A DNA stretch of 64,000 nt. Origin: Nelumbo lutea (taxonomy: Eukaryota; Streptophyta; Magnoliopsida; Proteales; Nelumbonaceae). The notes under the pieces are model-generated. The model saw nothing but the letters and a program-made list of their open reading frames with translations. It did not search any database and was not told where the DNA came from. Both the position numbers and the translations under genes were made by a program. Below are positions 61,846 through 64,000 of this stretch, piece after piece. The DNA lies in NCBI GenBank assembly GCA_022828595.1, contig JAKGHH010000003.1, forward strand, positions 55,293,759-55,357,758. Direction: 5' to 3'. Position 1 is the stretch's first letter, and each line of letters opens with the position of its first letter.

Positions 61846-61980
61846 TTAAAGAATTGTGAAAATATAGAAATTAAAAAGATTTATTTTCTTTTCCATCGTG
61901 TTGTGTAATCTTGATGGTAAGAACTAAGAAACAACCATACAATGGATCTATAGATGGCCTATAAAATACATGGATCCATC

Positions 61981-62253
61981 AAAAAGTTATACAAAAATAT
62001 TGAACTTTTCTAGATTGTTTGATAATTTACATACAATAAAATAACATAATGTAGGTTAATTTTTATTAATTAAAATTTATTAGTTGCACATGATTGCCTC
62101 TTAAGTTTTTCTAAGAGGCAATCAAAAAGTTAAATAAAAATATTGAATTTTTCTAAATTGTTTGATAATTTACATACAATAAGATAAACATAATGTAGGT
62201 TATTTTTTATTAATTAGAATTTATTAGTTGCACAAGGTTGCCTCTTAAGTTTT
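61981..62253. repeat. Tandem duplication, period 143 bp, with internal hairpin
   Basis: AAAAAGTTA-A-AAAAATATTGAA... to ...TTGCCTCTTAAGTTTTT occurs at 61981 and again at 62124, about 90% similar. Between the copies, GATTGCCTCTTA (62092-62103) and TAAGAGGCAATC (62112-62123) form a perfect 12-bp stem with an 8-bp loop. Confidence 0.85.
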
Positions 62254-62284
62254 TGGATTTTCTACCATTGTCGTAGAGATAATG

Positions 62285-62775
62285 TATTTTCAAAACCTCC
62301 CCTAAAGTTTGTTAATTACAATTCCATCCCATGAAATTTCTGACATAGTTACAAGTAGGCCCCCTCCACTAGAATTTTCTAAAAAGAGGTATTAAAATGT
62401 CAAAATATCCATACAAATATGCAATTGCTTTTGATAAAAATGTTTATTTTTCAAATATTCTCTTCATATAAATCACTACCCCAAACCCTTTCAATCTCTA
62501 TTGTGAAATTGATTTATTTTTCAAATTTGTCCATAAAATCAATAACTCAAAGGGATGCAACTTTAAATACTCTCTGTTTTTATTGTTCATAAAGTTTGTA
62601 TTTTTTTGGTAAAAACCAGCCTTAATGGTAATTGCATGAGTATTTTAGGCATTTTCATGCCCTGTTTAGAACATGCTATCTAAAGGGGTATACTTACAAC
62701 TGTATCTAAAAATTCAAGGGAGGTAATTGCAATTATTAAACTTCAGGGGAAATTTGAGCAATGGGAGAGGTTTCA
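62285..62775. mobile_element. Element with long inverted ends (about 70 bp)
   Basis: Left AACCTCCCCTAAAGTTTG...CAATTCC...TTACAAGTAGGCCCC is mirrored on the right by GGGGTATACTTACAA...GGTAATTGCAATTATTAAACTTCAGGGG...GAGAGGTTT. Interior AT-rich, non-coding. No clear target duplication. Mutator-like or foldback type is possible. Confidence 0.45.
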
Positions 62776-63374
62776 ACAATTTACCCAATAGATTAAGATA
62801 CGACGACAGTTATAGGCATTTCTTCTTAAACCATATTGAATTTAAAAAAAAAAAAAATGTCAAATAGGATCAGCCCAACAAACATATGTTGGGTGACCGA
62901 CATCCAAAAGGAAAGAAAACAGGTTTGCAACACCCAACAAGGACGGTCCAATGTCTGTCAACCACCACACAAGCATCAGTTAATCTCAAAAGGACTAAAA
63001 TAGGAACCAAAAAAAGGAAGAATAGACCTCTGTGCATTAGGCAGAAACTTTTTTCCTTTAACTATCAAAAATGATCATATTACAATTTGTTAATACAATT
63101 AATTCATTATCTAGGAAAAAATGTGGTATATATAGCAGCAGCGTCATTGCTAAAATGACCAAGAATGATTTGAGACCATACTGGAAGAGAGAAAAAGAAA
63201 GGTCAGCCACAGGATCATTTTGCCAGAGGATGGGCACGCCAAGAATTTTCAGCTTCTTTGCTGATGCATCCATACTGTACCAAATTCATGGAAAATTTTA
63301 CATTGGATGGGAAGATCACAATGCTTCTACAATCCCAATTCAGCATCAGAAAAGCTAAAATTGCATCAATAAGT
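62776..63374. other. Non-coding stretch / 3' flank of the right-hand gene
   Basis: Short ORFs on both strands (up to 95 codons) overlap each other and show no domain. Part is likely 3' UTR of the - strand gene ending at 63409. Confidence 0.45.
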
Positions 63375-63400
63375 CCGGTCTCAATCTTTTGTGAGACCGG
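63375..63400. other. Perfect hairpin nine bases past a stop codon
   Basis: CCGGTCTCA (63375-63383) and TGAGACCGG (63392-63400) form a 9-bp stem with an 8-bp loop. It lies just downstream of the TAA at 63411-63409 of the - strand gene, so it would be in its 3' UTR. Confidence 0.8.
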
Positions 63401-63408
63401 TCAAAAAA

Positions 63409-63738
63409 TTATCTTGGGCGTTTCTGTATCTCTTCGTTGAGAAGCTGAGTCACAAGTCTTTGATCAGCTATTGGTTTAGTGTTGTCACTCAGTATGCTGT
63501 ACAATGAATATAGTTCTTCTGGGTTTGCCTTCTTGAAGAGGCCTCTGAGTACTGTATCAACTCCGACTGAAGGTAGGTTTCCAGTGCCTGCAACAGCTTC
63601 TTGATCACTAAAATCCTCCTTGATCCTCGGTTTGAGATCTACTACATTTCCAGGTTGACAATGTGATAGGATCTGATTTTGGGACCTGAATTTCCAGTAC
63701 TCCATGCAAACCCGATTTGGGTCCCTTGCTTCTATGCC
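63409..63738 (-). CDS. Last exon of an unidentified gene (C-terminal 109 codons)
   Basis: Open from a 3' splice site at 63739-63741 (- strand TTATTTAACAG|GGCATAGAAG) to TAA at 63409. Reads GIEARDPNRVCMEYWKFRSQ at the start, a middle rich in charged residues, then VDTVLRGLFKKANPEELYSL and ends QLLNEEIQKRPR. Normal codon use, no stop, plausible acceptor with pyrimidine-rich upstream; a real gene is likely. I do not recognise the family. Low hydrophobicity and a helical, charged C-terminus suggest a soluble protein. It runs tail to tail with KDSD. The ATG at 63705 is internal, not the start. Confidence 0.65.
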   Translation of the reverse strand, partial: GIEARDPNRVCMEYWKFRSQNQILSHCQPGNVVDLKPRIKEDFSDQEAVAGTGNLPSVGVDTVLRGLFKKANPEELYSLYSILSDNTKPIADQRLVTQLLNEEIQKRPR

Positions 63739-63741
63739 CTG

Positions 63742-64000
63742 TTAAATAAATAATGAATCAATTTGTTGGCATCCATTGAGAAAATTTAATCATACAGGCA
63801 TACACTCGTCACAGTTGTCAAGACACTAAATCAAGGCTAGGCGACAAGGAAGCATGCTTCTCTAGTTGCCAATAATTGGTAAGCATTAAATCAAATCTAA
63901 TATAAAAGAATCAAACGTTGATATTAGAACTAAAATAAAGTAGCCTACTGAAAAACTAGTTGATAGAGCTCTTTTATTAAGAAAGCATTGTACTCATGCA
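63742..64000 (-). other. Probable intron of the right-hand gene
   Basis: AT-rich, no ORF, directly upstream of the acceptor at 63739. The previous exon is outside the window or unrecognised. Confidence 0.5.

Noticed and set aside
63071..63358. 95-codon + strand ORF as a gene
   Set aside because: It overlaps an opposite-strand ORF of similar quality and the likely 3' UTR of the - strand gene; no domain and no conservation evidence.

Overview
This is nuclear DNA from a flowering plant. It is AT-rich, filled with LTR retrotransposons and short non-autonomous DNA elements, and holds one clearly intact host gene with plant-type introns (KDSD/SETH3-type arabinose-5-phosphate isomerase, 59131-61161, + strand). 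A second host gene enters from the right edge on the - strand; only its last exon is visible (63409-63738). I cannot name the species. About 90% of the window is repeat or unassigned non-coding sequence.

Layout. 1 to ~7.1 kb: the gag-pol, leader, primer-binding site and 5' LTR of a Ty1/copia element on the - strand; its 3' end lies outside the window. 8224-13850: a complete Ty3/gypsy element (+) with 5-bp target duplications AAATA and LTRs about 2.6% diverged. Its polyprotein keeps one reading frame from end to end, broken by four in-frame stops. 14090-18847: an older, decayed copia element (-) with a short TIR element inserted in its reverse transcriptase. 18.8-39.2 kb: no intact gene; MITE-like elements, tandem repeats, an unidentified coding-like relic (25.9-26.6 kb) and the 3' end of a SIRE-like copia element (35.2-36.8 kb). 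39285-47776: a non-coding LTR element (LARD-like, tRNA-Asp primer site) with three LTRs, two of them head to head as a 3.1-kb palindrome, the whole flanked by GTAAG. 48.4-49.05 kb: LINE relic. 49168-55034: a full-length copia element (-) with GAACT target duplications and LTRs about 6% diverged. 55.6-56.1 kb: copia RNase H fragment. 56.3-58.4 kb: intergenic. 58.4-61.2 kb: the KDSD gene with a repetitive 5' region. 61.2-63.4 kb: small repeats between two tail-to-tail genes.

How it works together. The transposable elements are independent insertions and share no pathway. KDSD makes D-arabinose 5-phosphate, the first committed precursor of Kdo, a sugar of pectic rhamnogalacturonan II. I found no convincing new biological system. 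The observations most worth checking are the three-LTR palindromic insertion, the repetitive and uORF-bearing KDSD leader, the twofold polypurine-type motif in the non-coding element, and two coding-like stretches I could not name. LTR divergences were counted by eye and are approximate.
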